Shown here: in pieces, positions 7,460-13,371 of the stretch
Layout: each line of letters begins with the position of its first letter
How positions within the stretch are numbered: position 1 is the first letter of the stretch
Origin: Spirochaetes bacterium GWF1_49_6
GTDB taxonomy: Bacteria; Spirochaetota; Brevinematia; Brevinematales; GWF1-51-8
Assembly: GCA_001829395.1 (NCBI GenBank)
Contig: MIBD01000182.1
Coordinates: forward strand, 30,739 to 45,051
Length of the DNA stretch: 14,313 nt
Direction of reading: 5' to 3'
Program-made: the position numbers and the translations under genes
Notes under the pieces: model-generated
Databases searched by the model: none
Seen by the model: only the letters and a program-made list of their open reading frames with translations
What the model was told of the DNA's origin: nothing

Positions 7460-8729
7460 CCTGATATTCCTCGCGGTGTTCGCCAACGCGGCATTGGCCG
7501 CGAACGCCACTGTCAACGAAATCAACGCGCCGATCTATAAAAACCCGATGGTGGAATCCCCGATGGGATACCTGCAGGTAGGGATGAGTGTCAAGATAGA
7601 AAAGGAGCAGGGGGATTTCTACCTGATATCCAACGGATGGCTCCGGGGGTGGATTTCCAAGCCGGCGATAGCCCCGGTTCCCGCGGGCGCGCCCAATGTC
7701 AAGGAGAAGGTCATCCTCTCCGAGCGCATCTATGCCGAGAGCGGGAAGAACTATCTCGTCTATTACTATAACAACTACATCTACAAGACCGACATTGTGA
7801 CTCATGAGGTGGTATCGGCGCTGGACGTCGGTTCCATCAATGCGATCTACCCGTCGTACGGCGGAGAGTACTTCCTTCTCGAGGGGGCGTACACCAACGG
7901 GACGGACAGCTATTCGTACCGTGTCGTGAATATTAAGAACGGGAAGAGCATGTTTGTCGGGGTGTTCGATCACCAGAAGGCGTATATCTATTCCATCGAT
8001 TTCACGGCGGACGATAAATATTTCGTGATGAGTTTTCAATGCGGGACAAAAAAATCCGCCGCGGTCTATGTGACCGAACGCGGGGAGTTTGTCGCATACG
8101 CCAACGGGATCGAATCCGCCGTATGGTACGGCAGTATCCTGATTATGAATAATCAGGAGAACTTCTGGACGGTCGATTTCAATAAACGGAACGACGATCC
8201 CAATATCGGGGTACGGCCGGAAAATATCCTCTCGCCCGTCAGTAAGGATTGGATTGTGGACAATCTGGTGGAGTTCGACATATTCGGCAACTATATTCTT
8301 ATCGCCGCGAAAAAAGGAGTGGTCTCCCTCAATATTACCAACAAATCGGTCAACACAACCCCCTTCAATGGACTCCTGATCGATTCGTCGGGGACATATA
8401 ATTATTATCTCGCGAGTTCGGGCGGGGTGATGAAAAATGTCGCGAAGAACGAGACATTGAAGGACTTCTCCGGCGTAAAACCTAACTATAAATTCGAACG
8501 TTTCCTCGAGGATAATATCCTGTATTATCAGGTTAAGGATAAAATCGAGACACTGTATTTATTTAATCCCGTGCAGAACACCAAGTACAAGTATAAGGCG
8601 ATTAACGAGATTGAGGCATGGAATTCCCAGGGGGTGGTCGCGGAAAGTGTGGCCGATAAAAATATCGTGATGATCGCGATAGAGAACCCTACCGAGGAAA
8701 AGTTTTCGTATATCCTGCTGAAGGATTAG
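7440..8729 (+). CDS. Secreted protein with N-terminal SH3-like domain and beta-rich body
   Basis: A 429-residue protein of no family I can name. Residues 1-20 form a signal peptide with an ANAALA cleavage region. Residues about 24-72 resemble a bacterial SH3 domain (APIYKNPMVES, GDFYLISNGWLRGWIS), a fold often used to bind cell wall or protein partners. The remaining 350 residues are rich in Tyr, Asn and alternating hydrophobic positions with recurring units (YIYSIDFTADDKYFVMSF, SYRVVNIKNGKSMFVGVF), consistent with a beta-propeller. It has few Cys. AAGGAAGG (7424-7431) gives good spacing to the ATG at 7440, which lies inside the last codons of topA in another frame. It is expected in the periplasm or outside the cell. 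Its coupling to topA is positional and implies no shared function. Confidence 0.8.
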   Translation: MRNLLSSLIFLAVFANAALAANATVNEINAPIYKNPMVESPMGYLQVGMSVKIEKEQGDFYLISNGWLRGWISKPAIAPVPAGAPNVKEKVILSERIYAESGKNYLVYYYNNYIYKTDIVTHEVVSALDVGSINAIYPSYGGEYFLLEGAYTNGTDSYSYRVVNIKNGKSMFVGVFDHQKAYIYSIDFTADDKYFVMSFQCGTKKSAAVYVTERGEFVAYANGIESAVWYGSILIMNNQENFWTVDFNKRNDDPNIGVRPENILSPVSKDWIVDNLVEFDIFGNYILIAAKKGVVSLNITNKSVNTTPFNGLLIDSSGTYNYYLASSGGVMKNVAKNETLKDFSGVKPNYKFERFLEDNILYYQVKDKIETLYLFNPVQNTKYKYKAINEIEAWNSQGVVAESVADKNIVMIAIENPTEEKFSYILLKD

Positions 8730-8743
8730 CCCCGAATAGCAGG

Positions 8744-9520
8744 TTAGTTTTTGATAAAGAGGAATTTCTTCGACAGTTCGATGGTTTTCCCGTCGATGGA
8801 TTTCGCGCGGATATAGATAAAGTACGATCCCGATTTCAGGATATTTTTATTCTTCTCGTCCTCCGGCTTCCAGTAAAACTCATAATACCCCTGGGGAAGT
8901 TTCTGCTGCTTTTGCACATAATGCACAATCGTGCCGTATTCGTCGTATACTATCATATCGATTACCGACGGGATTCTCAGGTTGATATTGATCGTGAGGT
9001 TCGTGATGCCGTAGAAACATAGCTCCGGCCCTAGGGTGAATTCCTCCGGGCGGATAACCTCACGCGGGATACGTTTCAGCCCGAAGGAGAAAAGTTCCAG
9101 ATTAGTCCCGTGGAACTCGATCATCAGATAGATTTCCTTTTTAAATATATTCGTCAGGCTGAGAAACCCGGTCTGCGCGAAGTCCTTCTTCGCGAGTATC
9201 TCGTCGCTGACGGAATCCCTAACGATCAATGTAACATAGGAATCGGTGGAGGTATTTTTTATATTCAGGAATGCGCTATGCGGCAGAAAATCGACTCCGG
9301 TAAAAATGTCGTATGACCTGACCCACGAGTTGGTGGGATCGGCCGCGTAAATACATTCGCCCTTCACGGAAAGATGATCGTAGTCGAGAAATAACGCGTA
9401 GGGATTTCCCGTCTCGGGTTTGAATTTAATGATATCGTTCTCGCCCCATTCCAGCGCGATCAGCGGGATAGCGGCGGCCGAAAGTATAATCAGCGAAATG
9501 AAATTTCGCATCAGCTTCAT
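8744..9520 (-). CDS. Exported protein with C-terminal FlgD-like Ig domain
   Basis: A 258-residue protein, last gene of the minus-strand operon. A signal peptide covers about residues 1-23 (ISLIILSAAAIPLIALE). The middle is beta-rich with no recognised motif. The last 80 residues follow the FlgD Ig-like pattern: MIVYDEYGTIVHYV, LPQGYYEFYWKPED, ILKSGSYFIYIRAK. Such domains occur in flagellar hook-capping protein and as C-terminal modules of many secreted proteins. This is not FlgD itself, as the N-terminal hook-capping region is absent and no flagellar gene is nearby. The ATG overlaps the upstream stop by 4 bases (ATGA), with GGAG 8 bases before it. It converges with the secreted SH3 gene, leaving only 14 bases between the stops. 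Location is probably periplasm or cell surface; the function is unknown. Confidence 0.75.
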   Translation of the reverse strand: MKLMRNFISLIILSAAAIPLIALEWGENDIIKFKPETGNPYALFLDYDHLSVKGECIYAADPTNSWVRSYDIFTGVDFLPHSAFLNIKNTSTDSYVTLIVRDSVSDEILAKKDFAQTGFLSLTNIFKKEIYLMIEFHGTNLELFSFGLKRIPREVIRPEEFTLGPELCFYGITNLTININLRIPSVIDMIVYDEYGTIVHYVQKQQKLPQGYYEFYWKPEDEKNKNILKSGSYFIYIRAKSIDGKTIELSKKFLFIKN

Positions 9521-10575
9521 TTCTCATGCTCCGACTGCCCGATATAATGCTCGATCCATTCGAGATTACGATCGGTTTTTTCCTCGTCCGCCATCTCTTC
9601 CTCGTCCGCCATCTTGGCGGTTTTCGGAATATCTATGACTACATTCTTATTTTCTTTCTTCAGCAGGGTTGTCTCCGATTTTAAATAGGCCGATACCCGC
9701 CGGTCGATAAAATAGATAAATACGCCCATTGCGCAGAAAAGCGCCAGTTTCAGGAACAGGAGGAGGTAGCTGATGAAGCTCCGCGACGGATAGACGACTC
9801 CGGCGTACCCGATGGTGAATTCCCCGGCTTTCAGGGGTATCTTTTTCAGGATATTGAACCCGGTGTATATCTCGTCCTTCGTCTGTAACTGCTCCTTGTA
9901 CTGGCGGAATTCGTCGATCGAGAAGCTGTCGTTACGTATCAGCGTATCGCCGATATAGATGAACGCGGGCATAGGGTTGCTTTTTATCAGTTCGGTGAGC
10001 GCGCTGAAATCGTACAGGGCGATCACTTCGAAGTCGAAGTCGAGGAACGGGTCTTCACCCTTCCTGATGAGGCCGTACAGGTTCTTAAAGTTCATGGCGA
10101 TGATCCGGTTCGTGAATTCGTAAAACTCGATCTGGAAACTTTCCGACCCCGATTTATAGATCACGTTCAGCTTTTTATCGATAATAATCAGGTCTTTGAA
10201 ATCGGCGTAGGGGGCGAAGTATTCATGGGTAAGGTCGCCGATCTCGGTCAGTTCCCGCGAGACGCAATAATAAAAAATCTGGTCGTAGAAGCGCTGGTCG
10301 GTGGTGTATTTTTCCAGCGTATGGGAGCGTTCTATCATCAGTTTATTCATATTGGTCTCGAATTCCGTCACCTGCGCGATAGTCTCGTTAAAATAGGGGT
10401 CGTTCAGGAAAAATCCCCTGATGCCGAGGTACACCGATATGACCGCGCCGGATACGGGATTGCTGTCCGCGATCGTCTTGCCCTGCTGGATCGATTCGAA
10501 GACCACGATGTTGACAAGAAACACAATCAGCACCACGAATAGAAAGATTTTTATCCCCAAGTAAATTCTCGACAT
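9517..10575 (-). CDS. Two-pass membrane protein with large extracytoplasmic domain
   Basis: 352 residues. One membrane segment lies at about residues 7-27 (IKIFLFVVLIVFLVNIVVF) and a second at about 266-287 (LLLFLKLALFCAMGVFIYF). Between them are about 235 soluble, acidic/aromatic residues predicted to lie outside the cytoplasm, and a short charged tail follows. This is the topology of a sensor or receptor (Cache- or CHASE-like), but no kinase, HAMP, cyclase or methyl-accepting domain follows, so signalling is not supported. The tail contains a doubled MADEE unit. The stop of aroK is 8 bases upstream; the Shine-Dalgarno site is a G-run (GGCGGGGG) very close to the ATG. I do not recognise the family. 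Context with an FtsB-like protein and an exported protein suggests an envelope role. Confidence 0.75.
   Translation of the reverse strand: MSRIYLGIKIFLFVVLIVFLVNIVVFESIQQGKTIADSNPVSGAVISVYLGIRGFFLNDPYFNETIAQVTEFETNMNKLMIERSHTLEKYTTDQRFYDQIFYYCVSRELTEIGDLTHEYFAPYADFKDLIIIDKKLNVIYKSGSESFQIEFYEFTNRIIAMNFKNLYGLIRKGEDPFLDFDFEVIALYDFSALTELIKSNPMPAFIYIGDTLIRNDSFSIDEFRQYKEQLQTKDEIYTGFNILKKIPLKAGEFTIGYAGVVYPSRSFISYLLLFLKLALFCAMGVFIYFIDRRVSAYLKSETTLLKKENKNVVIDIPKTAKMADEEEMADEEKTDRNLEWIEHYIGQSEHEK
9580..9614 (-). repeat. 18-bp tandem duplication inside the membrane-protein gene
   Basis: A 17-base unit, TTCCTCGTCCGCCATCT on the plus strand, occurs at 9580-9596 and again at 9598-9614, a period of 18. It encodes two consecutive copies of MADEE(E/K) in the cytoplasmic tail. 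Because the period is a multiple of three the frame is kept, so copy-number change would only alter tail length. Confidence 0.85.
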
Positions 10576-10583
10576 ACCCCCGC

Positions 10584-11087
10584 CTATATTCCGACTTTAT
10601 TCAGAATCATCCGAACGCATTCCGCGAGCGGAGTTTTCCCGGTGTCTATCACTACTTCCGCGACTTCTTCATAGAACGCGCGGCGTTTATCTAAAAGCTC
10701 CCTGATCTCGTCCATCGGCGCCTTCCCGGTCAGGGACGGACGGTTCGAATCCCGGTGTATCCGTTGGAATATCACTTCGGGGGACGCGGTCAGGTACGCG
10801 CGGAAGCCCCGTTCCATAATCATCCGGCGGTTTCCCTCGTCGAGGACAATTCCGCCGCCCGTGGAAATCACCGCGTTGTCTCCCGATGTGACATTCGCGA
10901 GCGCCGCGCTCTCCATCTCCCGGAAACGCGGTTCGCCGTACTCCGCGAATATCTCCGGGATAGTTTTCCCGTTCGCGCGCACGACTTCCTCGTCGGTATC
11001 GATAAAGCGGTATCCCAGTTTGCCGGCGAGTTCCCTGCCGAGCGTGGTCTTGCCGGTACCGCGGTACCCTACGAGGATGATATTCAT
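10584..11087 (-). CDS. aroK: Shikimate kinase
   Basis: AroK phosphorylates shikimate at the 3-hydroxyl with ATP, step five of the chorismate pathway, in the cytoplasm. The 167 residues are family length. Visible motifs are Walker A GYRGTGKTT (7-15), D30 and D32 with the shikimate-binding pattern, FREME with R56 (E. coli R58), the GGG loop at 77-79, the lid NRPSLTG with R116 and DKRRAFYEE with R136. All catalytic positions are present. The ATG overlaps the stop of the upstream FtsB-like gene by 4 bases, and the next gene begins 8 bases after the stop. No other aromatic-pathway gene is nearby, so it is embedded in an envelope-protein operon. Confidence 0.96.
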   Translation of the reverse strand: MNIILVGYRGTGKTTLGRELAGKLGYRFIDTDEEVVRANGKTIPEIFAEYGEPRFREMESAALANVTSGDNAVISTGGGIVLDEGNRRMIMERGFRAYLTASPEVIFQRIHRDSNRPSLTGKAPMDEIRELLDKRRAFYEEVAEVVIDTGKTPLAECVRMILNKVGI

Positions 11088-11500
11088 ACTGCGGGCCTCA
11101 TCCCGGCAACCAGGAAAATATTCCCGGCCAGTATGATCAGCACCGCTACCCCGCCGATCAGGAACAGGCGGTATTTAATGAAGCTGAAATCGGATTCGGG
11201 GAACGTGTTCTTGATCTGGTCGTTTACATACTCCTCGTCGTAACGGAAAATCACGGTCGATGGTAGTTTTTTCCCGTTCAGCGCGAGCAAGTTCGGGTCG
11301 GGCTCGGACAGGTGCTTGAGGTGCGTCAGTTGAAGGCGCATATTTTCAAGCTCGACCTGCAGCTTCTTCTTCTCGTGCTCCATACGGTAGATTTTATCGA
11401 TCTTCTCAAGATTATCGATAATCCCTCCCTGGCTGAACGAGAAAGCGAAAAGTACGTAGAACGCTATCAGATTAAAAATAACAAGGTAGATATACTTCAT
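11084..11500 (-). CDS. FtsB/DivIC-like small membrane protein with coiled coil
   Basis: 138 residues, first gene of the minus-strand operon. A membrane segment (about 4-22) is followed by FSQGGIIDN and a Lys/Glu/Leu-rich coiled coil (about 30-65), then a GKKLPSTVIFRYDEE stretch. This order (short cytoplasmic tip, TM, small glycine motif, coiled coil, extracytoplasmic head) is that of the septum-formation initiator family FtsB/DivIC, which recruits late divisome proteins. Unlike FtsB, it has a second membrane segment at about 110-132 (LFLIGGVAVLIILAGNIF), so the head would be a loop between two membrane anchors. AAGGA lies 6 bases before the ATG. The assignment rests on topology and weak motif likeness, not a firm match. 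Confidence 0.5.
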   Translation of the reverse strand: MKYIYLVIFNLIAFYVLFAFSFSQGGIIDNLEKIDKIYRMEHEKKKLQVELENMRLQLTHLKHLSEPDPNLLALNGKKLPSTVIFRYDEEYVNDQIKNTFPESDFSFIKYRLFLIGGVAVLIILAGNIFLVAGMRPAV

Positions 11501-11591
11501 GCCGCATCCTTCTATGGACTATAATAATATTCGGCATAAATATAACTTGGAATTAGAGTTGGCGGGATGTACGGGGCGGTTTTTTGATATA

Positions 11592-11597
11592 TATAAT
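11592..11597 (+). promoter_or_regulatory. -10 element upstream of the DUF6485-like gene
   Basis: A perfect TATAAT sits 33 bases before the ACG start, and the predicted transcription start would be near 11604. The -35 region is poor (TGTACG at 11568-11573, 18 bp away). It lies inside the upstream part of the open frame, arguing that the frame's earlier ATG codons at 11499 and 11514 are not used. The opposite strand between 11512 and 11555 is AT-rich and probably holds the weaker promoter of the minus operon (TTCCAA, 17 bp, TATTAT). Confidence 0.45.
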
Positions 11598-11630
11598 GGT
11601 TACCTCCAGATTTTAAAAAGGAGTGCGGCG

Positions 11631-11795
11631 ACGGAATGTGGAAAAAGCCGGAATTTGAAAAATTGTACCTGTAGTTATCCGTCATGCGAACGGAAGGGGC
11701 TTTGCTGCGAATACGTGGAGTACCATCGACGGAGCGCCGAACTCCCCGCGTGCTTCTTCCCGCCTAACATCGAACGTTCCTATGACCGGAGTTAG
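11631..11795 (+). CDS. Small cysteine-rich protein, DUF6485-like, apparent ACG start
   Basis: The C-terminal 50 residues carry a pattern I recognise from a small uncharacterised family (DUF6485 from memory): NLKNCTCSYPSCERKG, LCC, YHRR, ELPACFFPP and ER(S/T)YDRS. Its spaced cysteines suggest metal binding. The frame is open from 11499, but a strong Shine-Dalgarno site (AAAAAGGAG, 11615-11623) lies 7 bases before codon ACG at 11631, and family members begin M-E-C where this reads T-E-C. No in-frame ATG, GTG or TTG exists between the -10 box and 11631; the next candidate is TTG at 11655. Either ACG initiates, giving 54 residues, or the start is mutated. Other oddities: the usual CCxC is CCEY and the protein ends at YDRS, earlier than I expect for the family. 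Decay is possible. Confidence 0.65.
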   Translation, partial: TECGKSRNLKNCTCSYPSCERKGLCCEYVEYHRRSAELPACFFPPNIERSYDRS

Positions 11796-11853
11796 AGGCG
11801 TTTCGCGGAGCACGTCATGGGGAAAAAAAATAGCCGCCGATACCGGGATTCTC

Positions 11854-11882
11854 TTGACAGATTCTCCCGCCGGGAATACAAT
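11854..11882 (+). promoter_or_regulatory. Near-consensus promoter with operator-like repeats
   Basis: TTGACA (11854-11859) and TACAAT (11877-11882) are spaced 17 bp, the best promoter of the window after that of ppx. The heptamer GATTCTC occurs on both sides of the -35 box (11847-11853 and 11860-11866), and TCCCG-C-CGGGA (11865-11875) forms an inverted repeat in the spacer. These are plausible repressor or activator sites. The predicted start near 11889 reads into a gene-poor stretch before rsgA. Confidence 0.7.
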
Positions 11883-11887
11883 TATTT

Positions 11888-12117
11888 ATGGTCACTTCTA
11901 AAGACTCAGTTTATGATGTGACCGTTGGGCGTATTTTAAAGATATATCATTATTAATGTTAAAAAAGGTGATAGTTTTTACGTCAGTCCCCGCAGGGGGG
12001 AACCGCCCTTATCAAATAAACAGAGGAGCAGTAGATGAGTGTCCGAATAATTCGAGTTTTAACCCGCGTGGTTGGGTTCTGACGGAGGACACCGTTCAGG
12101 GAGAGTTGACAAACGGT
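11888..12117 (+). ncRNA. Candidate structured leader or small RNA upstream of rsgA
   Basis: A stretch downstream of the strong promoter holds several inverted repeats. ATGGTCAC (11888-11895) pairs with GTGACCGT (11918-11925) with one GU pair. GGGCG (11927-11931) can pair with CGCCC (12004-12008), enclosing TGATA (11969-11973), which could instead pair with TATCA (12010-12014), and CCCC-GCA-GGGG (11988-11998). GTGTCC (12039-12044) pairs with GGACAC (12087-12092) around AACCC/GGGTT (12061-12065, 12074-12078). ACCGTT (12091-12096) pairs with AACGGT (12112-12117). The last two stems share bases 12091-12092, so they compete at one end. I match this to no known riboswitch, SRP RNA, tmRNA or 6S RNA. 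It could be a 5' leader of rsgA (about 400 bases) or a separate RNA; no clear terminator follows. Confidence 0.35.
12035..12082 (+). CDS. Possible leader peptide, 15 codons
   Basis: AGAGGAG (12022-12028) lies 6 bases before ATG at 12035, and the short frame reads MSVRIIRVLTRVVGF then TGA. Arg (4) and Val (4) make up over half the residues. The frame covers the left arm of the GTGTCC/GGACAC stem and its inner AACCC/GGGTT hairpin, so a translating ribosome would melt them and leave the next stem (12091-12117) free. That is the layout of an attenuation leader peptide. No downstream biosynthetic gene or T-tract hairpin confirms it. It may be chance; the Shine-Dalgarno spacing is the main support. 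Confidence 0.35.
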   Translation: MSVRIIRVLTRVVGF

Positions 12118-12145
12118 ATTGTTATTACAGCAAACTATATTATAT

Positions 12146-12193
12146 AGACTGCTTCGATGCGCTGCATCTCGCAGTGACTGTAATTTCCAGTCT
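12146..12193 (+). repeat. Palindromic intergenic repeat of the GTCATTGCGAG type
   Basis: Read on the minus strand, 12178-12147 gives GTCACTGCGAG, an inner palindrome GATGC-GCT-GCATC (plus strand 12154-12166), then CGAAGCAGTC. This matches, with few changes, the GTCATTGCGAG...CGAAGCAATC palindromes scattered between genes in many bacteria. Arms ACTGC (12148-12152) and GCAGT (12171-12175) pair. An outer AGACTG (12146-12151) can instead pair with CAGTCT (12188-12193). It is probably a REP- or MITE-like element inserted upstream of rsgA. Confidence 0.55.
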
Positions 12194-12202
12194 GTCAATA
12201 AT
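12174..12202 (+). promoter_or_regulatory. Weak candidate promoter of rsgA
   Basis: GTGACT (12174-12179) and AATAAT (12197-12202) lie 17 bp apart, matching consensus at 4 and 5 of 6 positions. The -35 part is inside the palindromic repeat. If used, the rsgA leader would be about 86 bases. The remaining bases 12203-12280 are pyrimidine-rich with no other clear signal, and GGAGG at 12281-12285 is the rsgA Shine-Dalgarno site. Confidence 0.25.
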
Positions 12203-12294
12203 CCTTACAAGAAGGCTCTTTCACTTTTCTCATCATTCCCTTCTTTAACGGTTTCTCCGCCGTGTGACGTGCATTCTTATGGAGGAATCGAATC

Positions 12295-13371
12295 ATGACT
12301 ATCGACCGGTTAGGATGGAGTCCCTTTTTCAGGGATTCCTTCGAATTATTCAAACGTGACGGCGCGTATCCAGCGAGGATATCCCGCGCGTATTATAATA
12401 GTTTCACTATCGCGGGGGAGAACGGCGAGGAGAACGCCGTACTCACCGGGAAACTGCGCGCGGAGTGCGAGGCTAACGGAGATTATCCGGTGACAGGGGA
12501 TTGGGCGGCGCTGACCCGTGAGCAAAATACCCATGCCGCGCTGGTGCATGGTATTCTGCCGCGCCGGACGAAACTTTCCCGGAAATCGCCCGGCAAGGGG
12601 TTCGCGGAACAGGTCATTTGCGCGAATATGGATACGGTCATCATCGTAGGGGCGTTCGACCTGGAGTGGAATCCCCGCAGGGTCGAACGGTATCTGACGC
12701 TCGCATGGAACAGCGGCGCTGAGCCGTTGGTGGTGCTGAATAAGCGTGATGTCCGCGGCGATTGGGAAGCATTGCTCGCGGAGACCGAATGCGCCGCGAC
12801 GGGGGTAAATGTCCTCGCGGTGAGCGCGGAGACCGGAGACGGGTTGGACGCATTGGAGAGGGTGATCGCGCCCGGAAAAACCGCCGTGTTCATCGGCTCG
12901 TCCGGGGGGGGGAAGACCACTCTGCTGAACCGGCTTTCCGGCGGGGCAGCTATGGCGACCGGAGAGGTGCATACTAAAACCTCGCAGGGCCGGCATACCA
13001 CGTCTACGCGCGAGATGACCATCCTGCCGAACGGCGGGATTGTGATCGACACTCCCGGACTGCGCGAGATCGAGCTATGGGCGGATGAGAGCGCGCTCGG
13101 GAACTCGTTCGCCGATATTGTGGAAATTGCCCGGGGATGCCGTTTCAGCGACTGTTCGCATACGAACGAACCCGGGTGCGCGGTGATGGCGGCGTTGGAG
13201 GATGGGACGGTCAAGCGGGGTCATTACGAGAACTATATCAAACAGCGGCGGGAGATCCGGTATCTCGAACGCCTGAGCGATACGAACCTGATGCGCGAGG
13301 ATAAAGAGAAGTGGAAAAAGATAGGAAAGCTCCAGCGCGAGATCGAGAAGCGCGGGAAGGAAGGACGATGA
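12295..13371 (+). CDS. rsgA: Ribosome small subunit-dependent GTPase A
   Basis: RsgA (YjeQ/YloQ) is a circularly permuted GTPase that acts in late 30S maturation, checking the decoding centre. The 358 residues show the OB-type N-terminal domain opening LGWSPFF and later LRAECEANGDYPVTGDWAAL. The permuted G motifs follow in order: G4 NKRD (149-152), G5-like VSAETGDG, G1 GSSGGGKTT (201-209), G2 GRHTTSTRE and G3 DTPG (252-255). The zinc site C282-x4-C287-x-H289-x5-C295 is intact. The second half of the Walker A is GGGKTT instead of the more usual GVGKST, which is conservative. GGAGG lies 9 bases before the ATG. The stop overlaps the methyltransferase start in ATGA, so the two are co-transcribed. 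Confidence 0.97.
   Translation: MTIDRLGWSPFFRDSFELFKRDGAYPARISRAYYNSFTIAGENGEENAVLTGKLRAECEANGDYPVTGDWAALTREQNTHAALVHGILPRRTKLSRKSPGKGFAEQVICANMDTVIIVGAFDLEWNPRRVERYLTLAWNSGAEPLVVLNKRDVRGDWEALLAETECAATGVNVLAVSAETGDGLDALERVIAPGKTAVFIGSSGGGKTTLLNRLSGGAAMATGEVHTKTSQGRHTTSTREMTILPNGGIVIDTPGLREIELWADESALGNSFADIVEIARGCRFSDCSHTNEPGCAVMAALEDGTVKRGHYENYIKQRREIRYLERLSDTNLMREDKEKWKKIGKLQREIEKRGKEGR

Noticed and set aside
8714..8749. CCTGCT/AGCAGG hairpin followed by TTAGTTTTT between the convergent genes
   Set aside because: Only a 6-bp stem with an 18-base loop that lies partly in coding sequence; too weak to call a terminator.
11499..11630. Upstream extension of the DUF6485-like frame to ATG at 11499 or 11514
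   Set aside because: It overlaps the minus-strand FtsB-like gene's start region, contains the -10 box, lacks a ribosome site and has no family similarity.
12106..12111. TTGACA as a -35 box for rsgA
   Set aside because: No acceptable -10 hexamer at 15-19 bp downstream; it lies in the loop of the ACCGTT/AACGGT hairpin.
11956..12147. 63-residue ORF in the gap before rsgA
   Set aside because: No ribosome site before its ATG, no recognisable family, and it overlaps the better-supported leader peptide and inverted repeats in another frame.
11983..12198. 71-residue minus-strand ORF
   Set aside because: Its start lies in the palindromic repeat and no ribosome site or promoter supports it.
13311..13367. 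Longer methyltransferase start inside rsgA
   Set aside because: No ribosome site; the added residues are charged and unlike the family, while 13368/13371 has a Shine-Dalgarno site and an ATGA junction.
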